A DNA stretch of 64,000 nt, taken from Herbinix sp. (GTDB taxonomy: Bacteria; Bacillota; Clostridia; Lachnospirales; Lachnospiraceae). Numbering within the stretch: position 1 is the first letter of the stretch; each line of letters starts with the position of its first letter. Location of the stretch: contig JAQSYO010000023.1 in the NCBI GenBank assembly GCA_029256105.1, positions 1 through 64,000 on the forward strand. Reading direction: 5' to 3'. The translations under genes and the position numbers were made by a program. This document shows, one piece after another, positions 1 through 8,213 of this stretch. A model generated the notes under the pieces. It did not search any database, was not told where the DNA came from, and saw only the letters and a list, made by a program, of their open reading frames with translations.

Positions 1-1
1 T

Positions 2-568
2 TTGGTAGGGCTAGTTCCGCCAGAAGAACAAGGAAACAAAAATCCTCATCAGCTGTCTGGTGGGCAAAGACAAAGAGCATATTTAGCAAGAATATTGTCG
101 GTAGGTGCAGAAGTTATATTTGCGGATGAACCTACGTCAATGTTAGACGTATCAATTCGGCTGGGAATTTTAAATCTTATGAACAAGTTGAAAAAAGAAA
201 ATAACAAATCGTTTATTTATATTACGCATGATATAGCCACTGCACGATACTTTGCTGATAGAATTATTGTATTGTATGCTGGGCATATGGTTGAATGGGG
301 TGATGTTAATAAGGTTATTGTAAGTCCCGCACATCCTTATACAAAGCTTTTGGTTACAGCTGCTCCGGATCCAGAAAGAGAAGGAGTTGTAGAATTGCCA
401 GTATTAAAAGATAAAGAATCAGAAGTTGCTTTTTGGACACCGGAAAGCAAAGGCTGTCCATTTAAAAGCCGTTGTCCTGTCGCTGAAGAGAGATGTTCAA
501 AGGAAATGCCACCGGTAAGAGAAGTTAGCGACGGACAATTTATTAGATGCTTCCATTACTTAACATGA
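2..568 (+). CDS. oligopeptide/dipeptide ABC transporter ATP-binding protein, 5' truncated by window edge
   Basis: This is the C-terminal ~188 residues of an ABC ATPase; the Walker A part lies upstream of the window, so the listed start is only the window edge. The signature LSGGQRQR, the Walker B FADEPTSMLD and the H-loop THD are all visible. The C-terminal extension, with HPYTKLL followed by the cysteine-rich CPFKSRCP...C segment, is the oligopeptide/dipeptide subfamily domain (OppF/DppF or OppD/DppD type). It would energise peptide, nickel or similar solute import at the inner face of the membrane. Permease and binding-protein genes would be expected to the left. A terminator follows at about 790. 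The subfamily is secure; the substrate is unknown. Confidence 0.9.
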   Translation: MVGLVPPEEQGNKNPHQLSGGQRQRAYLARILSVGAEVIFADEPTSMLDVSIRLGILNLMNKLKKENNKSFIYITHDIATARYFADRIIVLYAGHMVEWGDVNKVIVSPAHPYTKLLVTAAPDPEREGVVELPVLKDKESEVAFWTPESKGCPFKSRCPVAEERCSKEMPPVREVSDGQFIRCFHYLT

Positions 569-1082
569 GATGCAGGTAGGTTAATTTGAGAAATAATGGA
601 GGTATATGGCTAATCTCTAATACAAACAAAAGGCTGGCGTTTTGACTATCTTTTGTAAAAGGTTAGAAATATTTTAACGTAAGTATGAATTTATGAATGG
701 TTGAAGCAATACAGAAAAATGGTAGATTGCATATGTAGAGTATATTGAGTAAAATTCGAATTGTTGCAGAAACCATAAGAAATAAACAAAAGCCGCGGGT
801 TAGTATTCTAACTGCGGCTTTTGTTTTTATGGTAAAATATTACTGTAAAATTCGATTATTATAGAAAATAAGACTTGATTTACGTCTCTAGTGTGGATTG
901 CTATTTTTATCGATACTTCATTATCCATGATATCATAAATTAAAATACAAGTCTATAATTCTCTGAAAATAATTGTTATGATTATATTGCCGGCAAGTAA
1001 TAAAGATTTCTTATTATGAAAAAATAAAATTACATTTGAAAACTTTGTAACAAGTTTATGAAAAATAATAAGGAGGTAGTAT
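569..1082. other. 514-bp intergenic region, mostly empty
   Basis: No open reading frame with a ribosome binding site is visible. The only clear element is the intrinsic terminator at 788-828. A weaker ACAAAAG/CTTTTGT pair near 628-655 could form a loose hairpin. The 13-mer-like stretch GTAAAATTCGA occurs twice (about 750 and 846), flanking the terminator; I attach no function to it. The last 100 bases are AT-rich and presumably hold the promoter of the downstream methyltransferase, but no convincing -35/-10 pair stands out. Confidence 0.5.
788..828 (+). terminator. intrinsic terminator
   Basis: AAAAGCCGC pairs with GCGGCTTTT, with an inner GGTTAG/CTAAC stem extension and a TATT loop. A T-rich tail (TTGTTTTT) follows. 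It ends the peptide-transporter operon about 220 bp after its stop codon. Confidence 0.85.
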
Positions 1083-1856
1083 ATGGAAACAAATAATTTG
1101 GATTGGTATAAAAATATATGGACACTAAATATTAAAAATCAATCATGGGTTGAGGATACTGAAAATCAAGTAGATTTTATTATAAAAACACTTGGGCTTA
1201 GTGGAAAAGAGTGTATTCTTGATCTTGCATGTGGATTTGGAAGACATTCGCTTGCTTTTGCACGAAAAGGATACTCGGTTGTTGGTGTTGATATAACAAA
1301 GGATTTTATTGATGATGCAATAAAAACTGCAGACAAAGAATTTCTTTCTGCTAAGTTTATAAACTCAGACATCCGTGATGTTAATTTTGAAAATGAATTT
1401 GATGTTGTTTTAAATTTGGCAGACGGTGCTATTGGATATCTGGAAAATGAAGAAGAAAACCTTAAGATTTTTGATGTTATTTTCAGAGCTCTGAAGCCGG
1501 GAGGTAAACATTTTATGGACGTATGTAATGCAGAACATGCAGAGCATTATTTCCCTAAACGCTGTTGGGATATTGGTGAGAAGGCATTAGCTTTATCTGT
1601 ACTTGAATGGGACAAAGAGAGCAGAAGGATGCTTTATGGAGGGTATGATATTCCATATGGAGAGCCTGCAAGAAAACCGGAAATACCACTTGGTGATCCA
1701 ACGCGCCTGTATTCAATAGATGAGCTTGATGTTATCTTACGGAAGAGAAGTATGAAAATAATTGATACATATTCAAATTATTATGGTAAGGAGGCTACAT
1801 ATAAGGAATTACAACTTATTGTGTATTCGGAAAAGCAGCAGAATAAAATTTTATAA
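1083..1856 (+). CDS. class I SAM-dependent methyltransferase
   Basis: The protein has 257 residues. Motif I is seen as ILDLACGFGRHSLAFA (about residues 44-59), followed by an acidic strand end GVDIT (motif II), a SDIRDV segment and the post-motif ALKPGG near residue 140. These are typical of the Methyltransf_11/25 Rossmann fold that binds S-adenosylmethionine. The ATG follows a good AAGGAGG site. The gene stands alone, between two terminators, so context gives no substrate. The C-terminal half (YDIPYGEPARKPEIPLGDP) resembles small-molecule methyltransferases, but the acceptor cannot be named. The assignment to the superfamily is firm and the role is unknown. Confidence 0.85.
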   Translation: METNNLDWYKNIWTLNIKNQSWVEDTENQVDFIIKTLGLSGKECILDLACGFGRHSLAFARKGYSVVGVDITKDFIDDAIKTADKEFLSAKFINSDIRDVNFENEFDVVLNLADGAIGYLENEEENLKIFDVIFRALKPGGKHFMDVCNAEHAEHYFPKRCWDIGEKALALSVLEWDKESRRMLYGGYDIPYGEPARKPEIPLGDPTRLYSIDELDVILRKRSMKIIDTYSNYYGKEATYKELQLIVYSEKQQNKIL

Positions 1857-1914
1857 ATAAAACTAGTGAGTAGCTATAATTGGCTATGTGCTAAGAGATA
1901 ATTGGCATAATAAT

Positions 1915-1951
1915 AAAAGTCTTGAAACGTCAATGTTTTAAGACTTTTTTG
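1915..1951 (+). terminator. intrinsic terminator, possibly bidirectional
   Basis: AAAGTCTTGAAAC and GTTTTAAGACTTT form a stem with a short loop, followed by TTTTTT. It separates the methyltransferase from the convergent lysR gene and has A-rich flanks on the other strand, so it may serve both. Confidence 0.8.
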
Positions 1952-2017
1952 CCTAAAAAAGATTTGTGTGAAATGATACTTAGGAATGGAAAGTAACATT
2001 AATGTTACTATAAATAA

Positions 2018-2932
2018 TTATTTTGTTTCAGATATTGAGTTAGATTTTGAACTTGATATGAATTCTATCAAAAAGTCTTTGAAAAGTTTTGCAGAAGGAG
2101 ATAAGTCCGTACTTTTTTTCCAGCCTAGATAAATTGTTCTATAGCATTGTAGTTCTTTTGCTCTTAACACGGATATACTCTCCGTTTTTAAAAAACAGGA
2201 GTAGGGGACAATTGAGATACCTAGTCCCGCACTCACAAATCCGATTACTACCATGCTATTTTCACTGGAATTTAGAACCGATTTTGGGGTAAGGCCAAAA
2301 CTATGAAAAAAAGTACTAATCTTAGATTTTATTATTTCCGAGAAGAACACAAAGTTCTCGTCCTTAAGTTCTAGTAAGGATATTTCAGTTTTATTTGAAA
2401 GTGGATGGTTTTTGGGTATAATAATAACAAGTTCCTCCTGTTTTACAGGAATTGATTCAATTTCTCTTCTTATTGAAGATTCATCGAGATCAGCAAATAA
2501 ACCCAAATCAAACAATCCGTTTGTCAGGCCTTTTTTAATGTTATCGACTGTTTCCATGCAATATTCAAATTTTATGTTGGGATAAATATTTAAAAATTCA
2601 CTAACAGCTTCCGGTATAAGGCGTGTTCCTAAAGTATAGAGTGATGAAATTGAAATTGTCCCTGCATCCGGTTGAAACATATCCTTAAGTTCCTGAATAC
2701 CTTCACTAATTGCTCCAAGAGCAGTTACGGTATGTTTGAGAAATGCATCTCCATAACGAGTCAATCTTATATTGCGCCCATGTTTTTCAAATAAAGGAAC
2801 ATCTAATTCTTCTTCTAATTTGGACATAGCCTTACTTAAGGCTGGTTGTGTTACGGATAGTAAATTTGCAGCTTCTGTGAAATTCTCAGTCTCTGCTATA
2901 GTTTTAAAATACTCCAATTGTTGCCAGTTCAT
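2018..2932 (-). CDS. LysR family transcriptional regulator
   Basis: The protein has 304 residues when started at the ATG whose complement ends at 2932. That codon is preceded by AAAGGAG at ideal spacing; the longer ORF-track start at 3073 adds 47 residues without homology. The winged helix-turn-helix (MNWQQLEYFKTIAETENFTEAA... VTQPALSKAMSKLEEEL) is textbook LysR. The remaining ~210 residues form the effector-binding domain (periplasmic-binding-protein-like, LysR_substrate). It is divergent from the nitroreductase gene, across a 254-bp gap with a strong dyad at 3088-3117, so it probably controls that gene and itself. The effector is unknown. Confidence 0.9.
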   Translation of the reverse strand: MNWQQLEYFKTIAETENFTEAANLLSVTQPALSKAMSKLEEELDVPLFEKHGRNIRLTRYGDAFLKHTVTALGAISEGIQELKDMFQPDAGTISISSLYTLGTRLIPEAVSEFLNIYPNIKFEYCMETVDNIKKGLTNGLFDLGLFADLDESSIRREIESIPVKQEELVIIIPKNHPLSNKTEISLLELKDENFVFFSEIIKSKISTFFHSFGLTPKSVLNSSENSMVVIGFVSAGLGISIVPYSCFLKTESISVLRAKELQCYRTIYLGWKKSTDLSPSAKLFKDFLIEFISSSKSNSISETK

Positions 2933-3087
2933 GATAACTCCTTTTAATTTGTATACACTGTTTCGGATTCCATAAAGCTGTAATTCATAACTTGAGGTTA
3001 TAGATAGATGAAAAGAATTCACTGGACTCAAGGTGAAATTGCTGTTATTATTTCGTTGTATTATTAAAATCATAAATACAATTAGGA

Positions 3088-3117
3088 ACTAATTATAAAA
3101 CAAATTTATGAATTAGT
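3088..3117. promoter_or_regulatory. imperfect dyad, candidate LysR operator
   Basis: ACTAATTATAAA is followed, after ACAA, by ATTTATGAATTAGT, giving an almost perfect inverted repeat. It sits in the lysR-nitroreductase divergent region, about 70 bp upstream of the nitroreductase ATG and 155 bp from the lysR ATG. LysR regulators usually bind such dyads in divergent promoters; binding here is inferred. Confidence 0.45.
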
Positions 3118-3186
3118 CAAAATAAGGATTATGATTTGTTACATTATATAAATATAATTTCATTAATCATCGAAAGGAAAAGAATT

Positions 3187-3747
3187 ATGAACGAAGTAAT
3201 TCAGAATATTTTAACTAGAAGAAGCGTTAGATCATTTAAAGAGGAGCAAATTTCTGACGAAAACTTAAATATCTTGTTGGAAGTAGCTAAATATGCTCCA
3301 AGTGGAATGGGAAGACAGGGTTGGCATTTTACAGTAGTACAGAATAAAGATAAGATGGAAAAGCTGATTTCTATTATAAAAGAACAGATGCTAAATTCAT
3401 CAGAAGAGCGTTTTAAGAAGATGGGAGGTAATCCGGACTTCAATCCTTTTTATAATGCTCCCACAGTAATAATTACAGCATATGATAAAACTGCGGCCAC
3501 AATAGAGGCAGATTGCGCAGTAGCTCTTGAAAATATTTTTTTGGCTGCCCATTCACTTCATATCAGCTCTTGCTGGATTCATATTTTGGCGTACTTTGGT
3601 AATGACCCTAAGGTAAGAAGTGTCCTTACAGAATTCGGTGTTCCGGAAGATTATGTAGTATCCGGTTCAGCAGTTCTAGGATATAATAATAATCCACTTC
3701 CAGATGCTGCCCCTAGGAAAGAAGGAATAGTTAACATTGTTAAATAG
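3187..3747 (+). CDS. nitroreductase family protein
   Basis: The protein has 186 residues from the ATG at 3187, which follows an AAAGGA site; the 17 extra residues in the ORF track have no family support. The N-terminal NILTRRSVRSFKEEQI and the APSGMGRQGWHF segment are the conserved FMN-binding start of the nitroreductase superfamily. The C-terminal VSGSAVLGYNN also fits. Such flavoproteins reduce nitro compounds, quinones or flavins using NAD(P)H in the cytoplasm. Divergent transcription from a LysR gene suggests induction by a small aromatic or oxidative signal, which is inference. A terminator follows. Confidence 0.9.
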   Translation: MNEVIQNILTRRSVRSFKEEQISDENLNILLEVAKYAPSGMGRQGWHFTVVQNKDKMEKLISIIKEQMLNSSEERFKKMGGNPDFNPFYNAPTVIITAYDKTAATIEADCAVALENIFLAAHSLHISSCWIHILAYFGNDPKVRSVLTEFGVPEDYVVSGSAVLGYNNNPLPDAAPRKEGIVNIVK

Positions 3748-3802
3748 CTGTGTTCATGGATACATTATTAAAGAGATTATTAGAAATAATATATAGTTAT
3801 TC

Positions 3803-3839
3803 AAAGCCTTGCAGATTCAGTGTTTGCAGGGCTTTTTTT
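3803..3839 (+). terminator. intrinsic terminator
   Basis: AAAGCCTTGCA pairs with TGCAGGGCTTT around an 11-nt loop and is followed by seven T residues. It ends the nitroreductase transcript. Confidence 0.85.
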
Positions 3840-3918
3840 ACGATGTAGGACAACTTAGAGCATAAATTGACAGGAAAATGAAAGAGAATTAGGTTATTCT
3901 TGTTTTTGAGGTGATTCG

Positions 3919-4059
3919 ATGAATAAAAAATTAAAACAACACTATTTAGAAACAGGATCATATACCTATGCAGGGTTATATAAAGAGTATTTTAAAAGCT
4001 TACCCGATATTAGTCCACTCGTTGGTGAAAGCGATAATTATTATGAGATGGAGGTCTAA
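3919..4059 (+). CDS. 46-residue ORF, probable N-terminal remnant of a longer protein
   Basis: The ORF is too short for the track. It begins MNKKLKQHYLETGSYTYAGL and has its own GAGGTGATT ribosome site. The opening, up to YKEYFKSLPDI, reads like the N-terminus of clostridial transglutaminase-domain proteins that I recall beginning in this style. After that the similarity stops and the ORF ends in 17 unrelated residues, one base before the VOC gene start. It is therefore either a truncated gene remnant or a small leader gene coupled to the VOC gene, whose ribosome site it contains. The family link is from memory and uncertain. Confidence 0.4.
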   Translation: MNKKLKQHYLETGSYTYAGLYKEYFKSLPDISPLVGESDNYYEMEV

Positions 4060-4060
4060 G

Positions 4061-4447
4061 ATGAGTTTATTCAAATGTATTGATTGTATTCAACTATATG
4101 TATCAAACCTAGAAGACGGAATTCAGTATTATCAGGACTGTATGGGGTTAAAGCTTCTTTGGAAAACTAATACATCAGTTGGATTAGGGATGCAAGAAGA
4201 TATCACGGAAATTGTACTACAGAGTGAACATGAAAGTATAGAAATTGATTTTAAGGTTGAGTCTGTCGAAAACGCTGTGAATGAAATTAAAAAATATGGC
4301 GGGACAATTCTATGTGGACCATTTGATATCGCAATTGGAAAAGGTGCTGTTATTAAAGACAAATGGAAGAACGAGTATGTAATTCTTGATATGTCAAAAG
4401 GAAAATATGTTACAGATAAGAATGGTACTGTTATTGCTGTTGAATAA
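4061..4447 (+). CDS. VOC (glyoxalase/bleomycin resistance) family protein
   Basis: The protein has 128 residues from the ATG at 4061, which follows GGAGG; the upstream track start lies inside the small ORF at 3919-4059. The pattern CIQLYVSNLEDGIQYYQDCMGLKL followed by two beta-alpha-beta-beta-beta units is the vicinal-oxygen-chelate fold. The C-terminal half (VIKDKWKNEYVILDMSKG) keeps the repeat. Metal ligands are not clear: the N-terminal ligand position holds Q (IQLYVSN) instead of the usual H. It could be a glyoxalase-like enzyme or a ligand-binding resistance protein. The gene sits directly after the small ORF, without a gap. Confidence 0.75.
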   Translation: MSLFKCIDCIQLYVSNLEDGIQYYQDCMGLKLLWKTNTSVGLGMQEDITEIVLQSEHESIEIDFKVESVENAVNEIKKYGGTILCGPFDIAIGKGAVIKDKWKNEYVILDMSKGKYVTDKNGTVIAVE

Positions 4448-4518
4448 ATCTTCTTCTCAAAGAGATATTCGTTTTTTTATCATTCGAAATAATGCAAGTG
4501 CAATGCATAAATTCGGGA

Positions 4519-4547
4519 TTGAGTTTTAAAATAGATTATGGTATAAA
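4519..4547 (+). promoter_or_regulatory. SigA-type promoter candidate for yitT
   Basis: TTGAGT is separated by exactly 17 bp from TATAAA. It is the best promoter-like sequence in the 197-bp gap before the YitT gene and would give a leader of about 90 nt that contains the terminator hairpin at 4595-4632. Confidence 0.5.
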
Positions 4548-4594
4548 TAAGTAGAACTTAATAAATCTAAAAGTATTAGGCAGTTGCCTTGATC

Positions 4595-4632
4595 CACGTC
4601 TGTTAGGGAAAATCCTAGCAGACGTGTTTTTT
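4595..4632 (+). terminator. strong terminator hairpin immediately upstream of the yitT ribosome site
   Basis: CACGTCTGTTAGG pairs with CCTAGCAGACGTG over 13 positions with one T-G wobble. A 6-nt loop and TTTTTT follow. The hairpin ends three bases before the GGAGGGG ribosome site of the YitT gene, leaving no room for a promoter between them. Transcripts reaching YitT must therefore read through it, which makes it a candidate attenuator and not only the end of the VOC transcript. Confidence 0.7.
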
Positions 4633-4644
4633 ATGGAGGGGTAC

Positions 4645-5502
4645 ATGAAAAAGAGAAGAATACTATTTGATATTCTGACAATCATATTTGGAAATTTTCT
4701 TTATGCAACGGGAGTGGTATTCTTTATCATGCCTTCAGGGTTGATTACAGGAGGTACTACAGGGATTGCAATTTTTATCAATCACTATATTGGTCTACCT
4801 GTGTCATATTTTGTGTTTGGATTCAATGTAACTATGTTCATTTTAGGCTTTTTAATTCTAGGAAGAAAGTTTGCATTAACCACACTGGTTAGTACCTTCT
4901 GCTATCCAATTGCTTTGGAATTATTGCGTAAAATAGCTGGAGATTATGTGGTGACGGAGGATATTTTTCTATGCACACTCTTTGGAGGTATCTGCATTGG
5001 TACATCAATTGCCCTTGTTATCAGGGTTGGAGCAAGTACAGGAGGTATGGATATACCACCACTGATACTACGGAAGTATTTTCGTGTGCCGGTATCTGTC
5101 AGCCTATATATTGCTGATTGTGTGATTCTAGCTTTACAGACTGTTTTTAATGACAGAGAAAAGATTCTATATGGTATCGTTTTAGTTATGGCATATTCTA
5201 TAATTTTAGATAGGCTTCTAATACTTGGTACAAACAAAATGCAAATAAAAGTAGTGAGTAATAGATCGAATGATATAAAAGACGCAATCATCTCAGAAAT
5301 TGACAGAGGCGTAACGCTTTTGCATGGCAAGACAGGATATCTGGAAAATGAGACCGACATTCTACTAAGCGTTGTTTCAAATAGGGAGCTCTCCAAAGTG
5401 GAAAAATTGGTGCATGAAATAGATGAAGAGGCCTTTGTCATGATAAGCCGTGTCAGTGAAGTAAGAGGCAGAGGGTTTAGTGCAGGAAAGAAATATCTAT
5501 AG
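4645..5502 (+). CDS. YitT family membrane protein (DUF161 + DUF2179)
   Basis: The protein has 285 residues from the ATG at 4645, which follows GGAGGGG; the track start at 4624 is inside the terminator T-tract. The N-terminal ~200 residues contain about five or six membrane segments and the family motifs MPSGLITGGTTGIAIF and RVGASTGGMDIPPLILRKYF. The last ~80 residues (RGVTLLHGKTGY... VSNRELSKVEKLVHEID) are the cytoplasmic DUF2179/DUF2179-like domain. The family's function in clostridia is unknown; transport has been suggested. A second paralogue is encoded at 14902-15786. Confidence 0.9.
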   Translation: MKKRRILFDILTIIFGNFLYATGVVFFIMPSGLITGGTTGIAIFINHYIGLPVSYFVFGFNVTMFILGFLILGRKFALTTLVSTFCYPIALELLRKIAGDYVVTEDIFLCTLFGGICIGTSIALVIRVGASTGGMDIPPLILRKYFRVPVSVSLYIADCVILALQTVFNDREKILYGIVLVMAYSIILDRLLILGTNKMQIKVVSNRSNDIKDAIISEIDRGVTLLHGKTGYLENETDILLSVVSNRELSKVEKLVHEIDEEAFVMISRVSEVRGRGFSAGKKYL

Positions 5503-5544
5503 CAAAAAGTAATCAAAATTTATTCTATTCATTACAGAACAAAT

Positions 5545-5581
5545 AGCCCCCAAGAATAGTGCATTCTTGGGGGCTGTTTTT
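5545..5581 (+). terminator. intrinsic terminator
   Basis: AGCCCCCAAGAAT pairs perfectly with ATTCTTGGGGGCT around a 5-nt loop, followed by GTTTTT. It ends the yitT transcript just before the convergent MATE gene. Confidence 0.9.
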
Positions 5582-5634
5582 GAGATATTAAGTAGGTAAA
5601 AGCACTGCTACACTATCGTTAATTCATAATTCTT

Positions 5635-7059
5635 TTAAGTAATCGTATTCTTTGACAACCATACATCCGATCGGTAACGTAAATAGTACACCAATGCCCG
5701 TACAGCCCATTCAATGCCCATACAGATCCAAACACCTTGAACTCCAAACCCGAGCTGTATTGCAAATACATAACCGAGGCCAACGCGCACAACCCACATC
5801 GTTGTCAGTGAAAACACAGAACTAAAAGTTGAATCACCGGCGGAACGTAACACACAGGGCATTATATTCGATATAGCCCAGAAAAAAGGCATTGGAATTA
5901 TCGCTGTAAATAGCAGCTTATAAATAATCGAAAGGGTTTCATCCGGAGCCTGATACAGCTTCAAAATCACAGGCATTAGCGGTAGCATTACAGCGATGGA
6001 AAGTAATACAAATACAGTTCCAAGGTAAATCATTTTTGCGCCGTAACGCCGTGCCAGTGCTTTGTCACCAGCTCCGATACACTGCCCCACTACGGTAGTT
6101 GCTAGTGTACCCACAGCAAGTCCTGCAGAATATACAATCGAAAACGCAGAATTTGTAACAGCATTTGCTGCTACACTAATTGTGCCAAGCTGCACTATGT
6201 AGGTCTGTACAAGCATACTGCCGCCATTAAAGAAGATTTGCTCTAATGCGAAGGGGATGCCATACTTGAACACGGATTTTAGGATCGACCAATCAATTTT
6301 AAATATATGTCTTGGAGATACACGCATGATGCTACCGGGGCGCATCAGCTGCCAAATGGCGATCACTCCACCAACCAAGCGTGCAATATTTAACGATAAA
6401 GAGGTACCAAAGATATCAAGATGCATTACATTTAAAAATAGCATACTTGCAAGTAAATGAATTAGATTGATGATAATGGTAAGTCGCAAGCAGATCTTTG
6501 CTTCTCCCATGCCGCGAAATACTGCAAAGGCACCCATATAAAAGGAAAGAAAGATCTGTGATATAGCCACGCCGATTAGATAATTTCGTGCTTTTCCAAT
6601 AACAATTGGATTAGCCGCACCAAACATTAAATGCACCAGTGAGCTTGCAAAGGTAACAAGTATAATGCAGGAGATGATTGCTACGGAAGCTGTAGCCAGC
6701 ATTACCTGCCCTGCGGCGGCACGGATTTTTTCTTCATTGCCACGGCCCTTATACTGTGCCACAATGATTGTACCACCGACCGAAATTGCATTAAAAATTG
6801 CAAAAATCATCATGTAGACTGGACTTACCAGGCTGACTGCTGATACGGATTCCTGACTGGAGGAACTAATCATGGCGGTTGTCAATAACCCAATTAAATT
6901 AATAAAAAATTGATCCAAGATTAGTGGAAGTAACATTGCAAATATCTGACCATATGTAAACAGTGTACTGCCAAATTGTCGTTCTAAAAAACGATCTTCT
7001 CGTGATCCTGGCTTTATAAGAGATCTTTTATGTAACGTTTTATTTTGAATTCTGTCCAT
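5635..7059 (-). CDS. MATE family efflux transporter
   Basis: The ORF track runs to residue 588 from 7401, but the first ~114 residues resemble no MATE sequence and overlap the divergent channel gene. I place the start near the ATG at 7059 (474 residues), in front of FLERQFGSTLFTYGQIFAMLLPLILDQFF. The AAGGGAG there lies almost against the ATG, and another ATG lies five codons upstream, so the exact start is uncertain. Twelve membrane segments in two halves are visible, each half starting with a P-containing first helix (LLPLILDQFF, GIPFALEQIFF). MATE proteins expel drugs or metabolites using a Na+ or H+ gradient. The substrate is unknown. Confidence 0.85.
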   Translation of the reverse strand: MDRIQNKTLHKRSLIKPGSREDRFLERQFGSTLFTYGQIFAMLLPLILDQFFINLIGLLTTAMISSSSQESVSAVSLVSPVYMMIFAIFNAISVGGTIIVAQYKGRGNEEKIRAAAGQVMLATASVAIISCIILVTFASSLVHLMFGAANPIVIGKARNYLIGVAISQIFLSFYMGAFAVFRGMGEAKICLRLTIIINLIHLLASMLFLNVMHLDIFGTSLSLNIARLVGGVIAIWQLMRPGSIMRVSPRHIFKIDWSILKSVFKYGIPFALEQIFFNGGSMLVQTYIVQLGTISVAANAVTNSAFSIVYSAGLAVGTLATTVVGQCIGAGDKALARRYGAKMIYLGTVFVLLSIAVMLPLMPVILKLYQAPDETLSIIYKLLFTAIIPMPFFWAISNIMPCVLRSAGDSTFSSVFSLTTMWVVRVGLGYVFAIQLGFGVQGVWICMGIEWAVRALVYYLRYRSDVWLSKNTIT

Positions 7060-7301
7060 CTCCCTTGATATCATAATGGTTTTATAATAAACATATCGAG
7101 TTACGAAAGCAAGGGTTATTTTTGTTCTTTTTAGGATATACATCATATCATTGTTCGAGGTTTTAATTAATAACATATATCTACCTAAAAGATTGAGGAA
7201 TAATAGGCTATATTTATTTGCCATCAATGAAATACTGTAAGAGAGAATACGATTTTTAATTAATTCAAGTAGCAAATATAGAAATGAAGGAGAAACCGCG
7301 G

Positions 7302-8138
7302 ATGCAAAGTATATTAATTTTATTGATGACATTGGGAATAATTCTATACTTTTTTCGCTCAATCTGGAAAAGCAGGAAGCTGCTTTCAAAATATATTTCA
7401 TCCGTTGGGGGGGAGAATTCGGTTAGGATTCATTTGAAACCATTATTTTGGGTTCCATTTTTATTCATACATGGTGTAATTGCAAGCCTGGTAGGCTATA
7501 TGGTTTTTCGGAAAGAAAGTGATGGGAGAATGGTATTTCACATATTACTAGCTATCCTAGCGGCACTCATCTTTTTATTACTATTATACGCATTTTACTT
7601 TATTTTGGTGGTTATTATAAAAGAAATCATTTTTATGAAAGATAGGATAATTAATTATGTTTTGATATATTCCGTGGTTACCTGCATCATTTTATGTAAA
7701 CAAATATTTACAAGCGAAGTAGAGTATCCAAAAGGTTTTTTATGGATTAGTGCTGTCTTATATGTTATCAATCTCTTTGGCATAGGGCGAATAATTTGGA
7801 CTATTTTTCGTAGGATCGTATTGGTTAAAAGTATATGGAGCATTGCGTTTATGAATATTACATTTGCAATTGTGGCATTAAGTAATATCGCGTATGAAAT
7901 CCAATATGTATATCCAGCGCCTTGCTATAGTCGAACCCTGAATTCCTGGGGAGATGCACTGTATTTTGTTGTGATTTCTTTCTTTACGGTTGGTTATGGT
8001 GATTTGTATCCGATTTGTGAGACAACAAAAATATTAACAATGATTATTATTCTATCAGGCTTTACTTTTACAGCTGTATTTGTATCCGCTGCATTATCGG
8101 CAACCGTGGAGCACTTTGGAAATACCCAGAAAAAGTAG
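7302..8138 (+). CDS. multi-pass membrane protein with C-terminal K+ channel pore
   Basis: The protein has 278 residues from the ATG at 7302, which lies 10 bases after AAGGAG; the track start six codons earlier overlaps that site. Residues ~225-278 form a pore helix, the filter TVGYGD and a last membrane helix (ILTMIIILSGFTFTAVFVSAAL), the Ion_trans_2 potassium-channel signature. Ahead of it lie about six hydrophobic segments with no recognisable voltage-sensor arginine ladder and no RCK domain after the pore. It should conduct K+ across the cytoplasmic membrane. The N-terminal part is unusual and of unknown role. It diverges from the MATE gene. Confidence 0.8.
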   Translation: MQSILILLMTLGIILYFFRSIWKSRKLLSKYISSVGGENSVRIHLKPLFWVPFLFIHGVIASLVGYMVFRKESDGRMVFHILLAILAALIFLLLLYAFYFILVVIIKEIIFMKDRIINYVLIYSVVTCIILCKQIFTSEVEYPKGFLWISAVLYVINLFGIGRIIWTIFRRIVLVKSIWSIAFMNITFAIVALSNIAYEIQYVYPAPCYSRTLNSWGDALYFVVISFFTVGYGDLYPICETTKILTMIIILSGFTFTAVFVSAALSATVEHFGNTQKK

Positions 8139-8158
8139 CAAATTAATTAGTAATTTAT

Positions 8159-8213
8159 TTATATATAGGAATAGGTCTTCCATTAGCTGGAAGGCCTATT
8201 CCTATATATATTT
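8159..8213. terminator. bidirectional terminator hairpin
   Basis: TATATATAGGAATAGG and its near-perfect complement CCTATTCCTATATATA enclose an inner TTCCA/TGGAA stem. It lies between the convergent channel gene and the araC gene and overlaps the last codons of araC. T runs on both sides are short, so efficiency is uncertain. Confidence 0.7.

Noticed and set aside
4550-4640. preQ1, guanidine or fluoride riboswitch before yitT
   Set aside because: The leader is short and lacks the conserved loops of these classes; only the terminator hairpin is clear.
4944-5516. 190-residue minus-strand ORF inside yitT
   Set aside because: It is the antisense shadow of a well supported membrane protein gene, with no ribosome site or family similarity.
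7060-7401. N-terminal 114-residue extension of the MATE protein in the ORF track
   Set aside because: It does not resemble any MATE start, overlaps the divergent channel gene and its ribosome site, and has no ribosome site itself.
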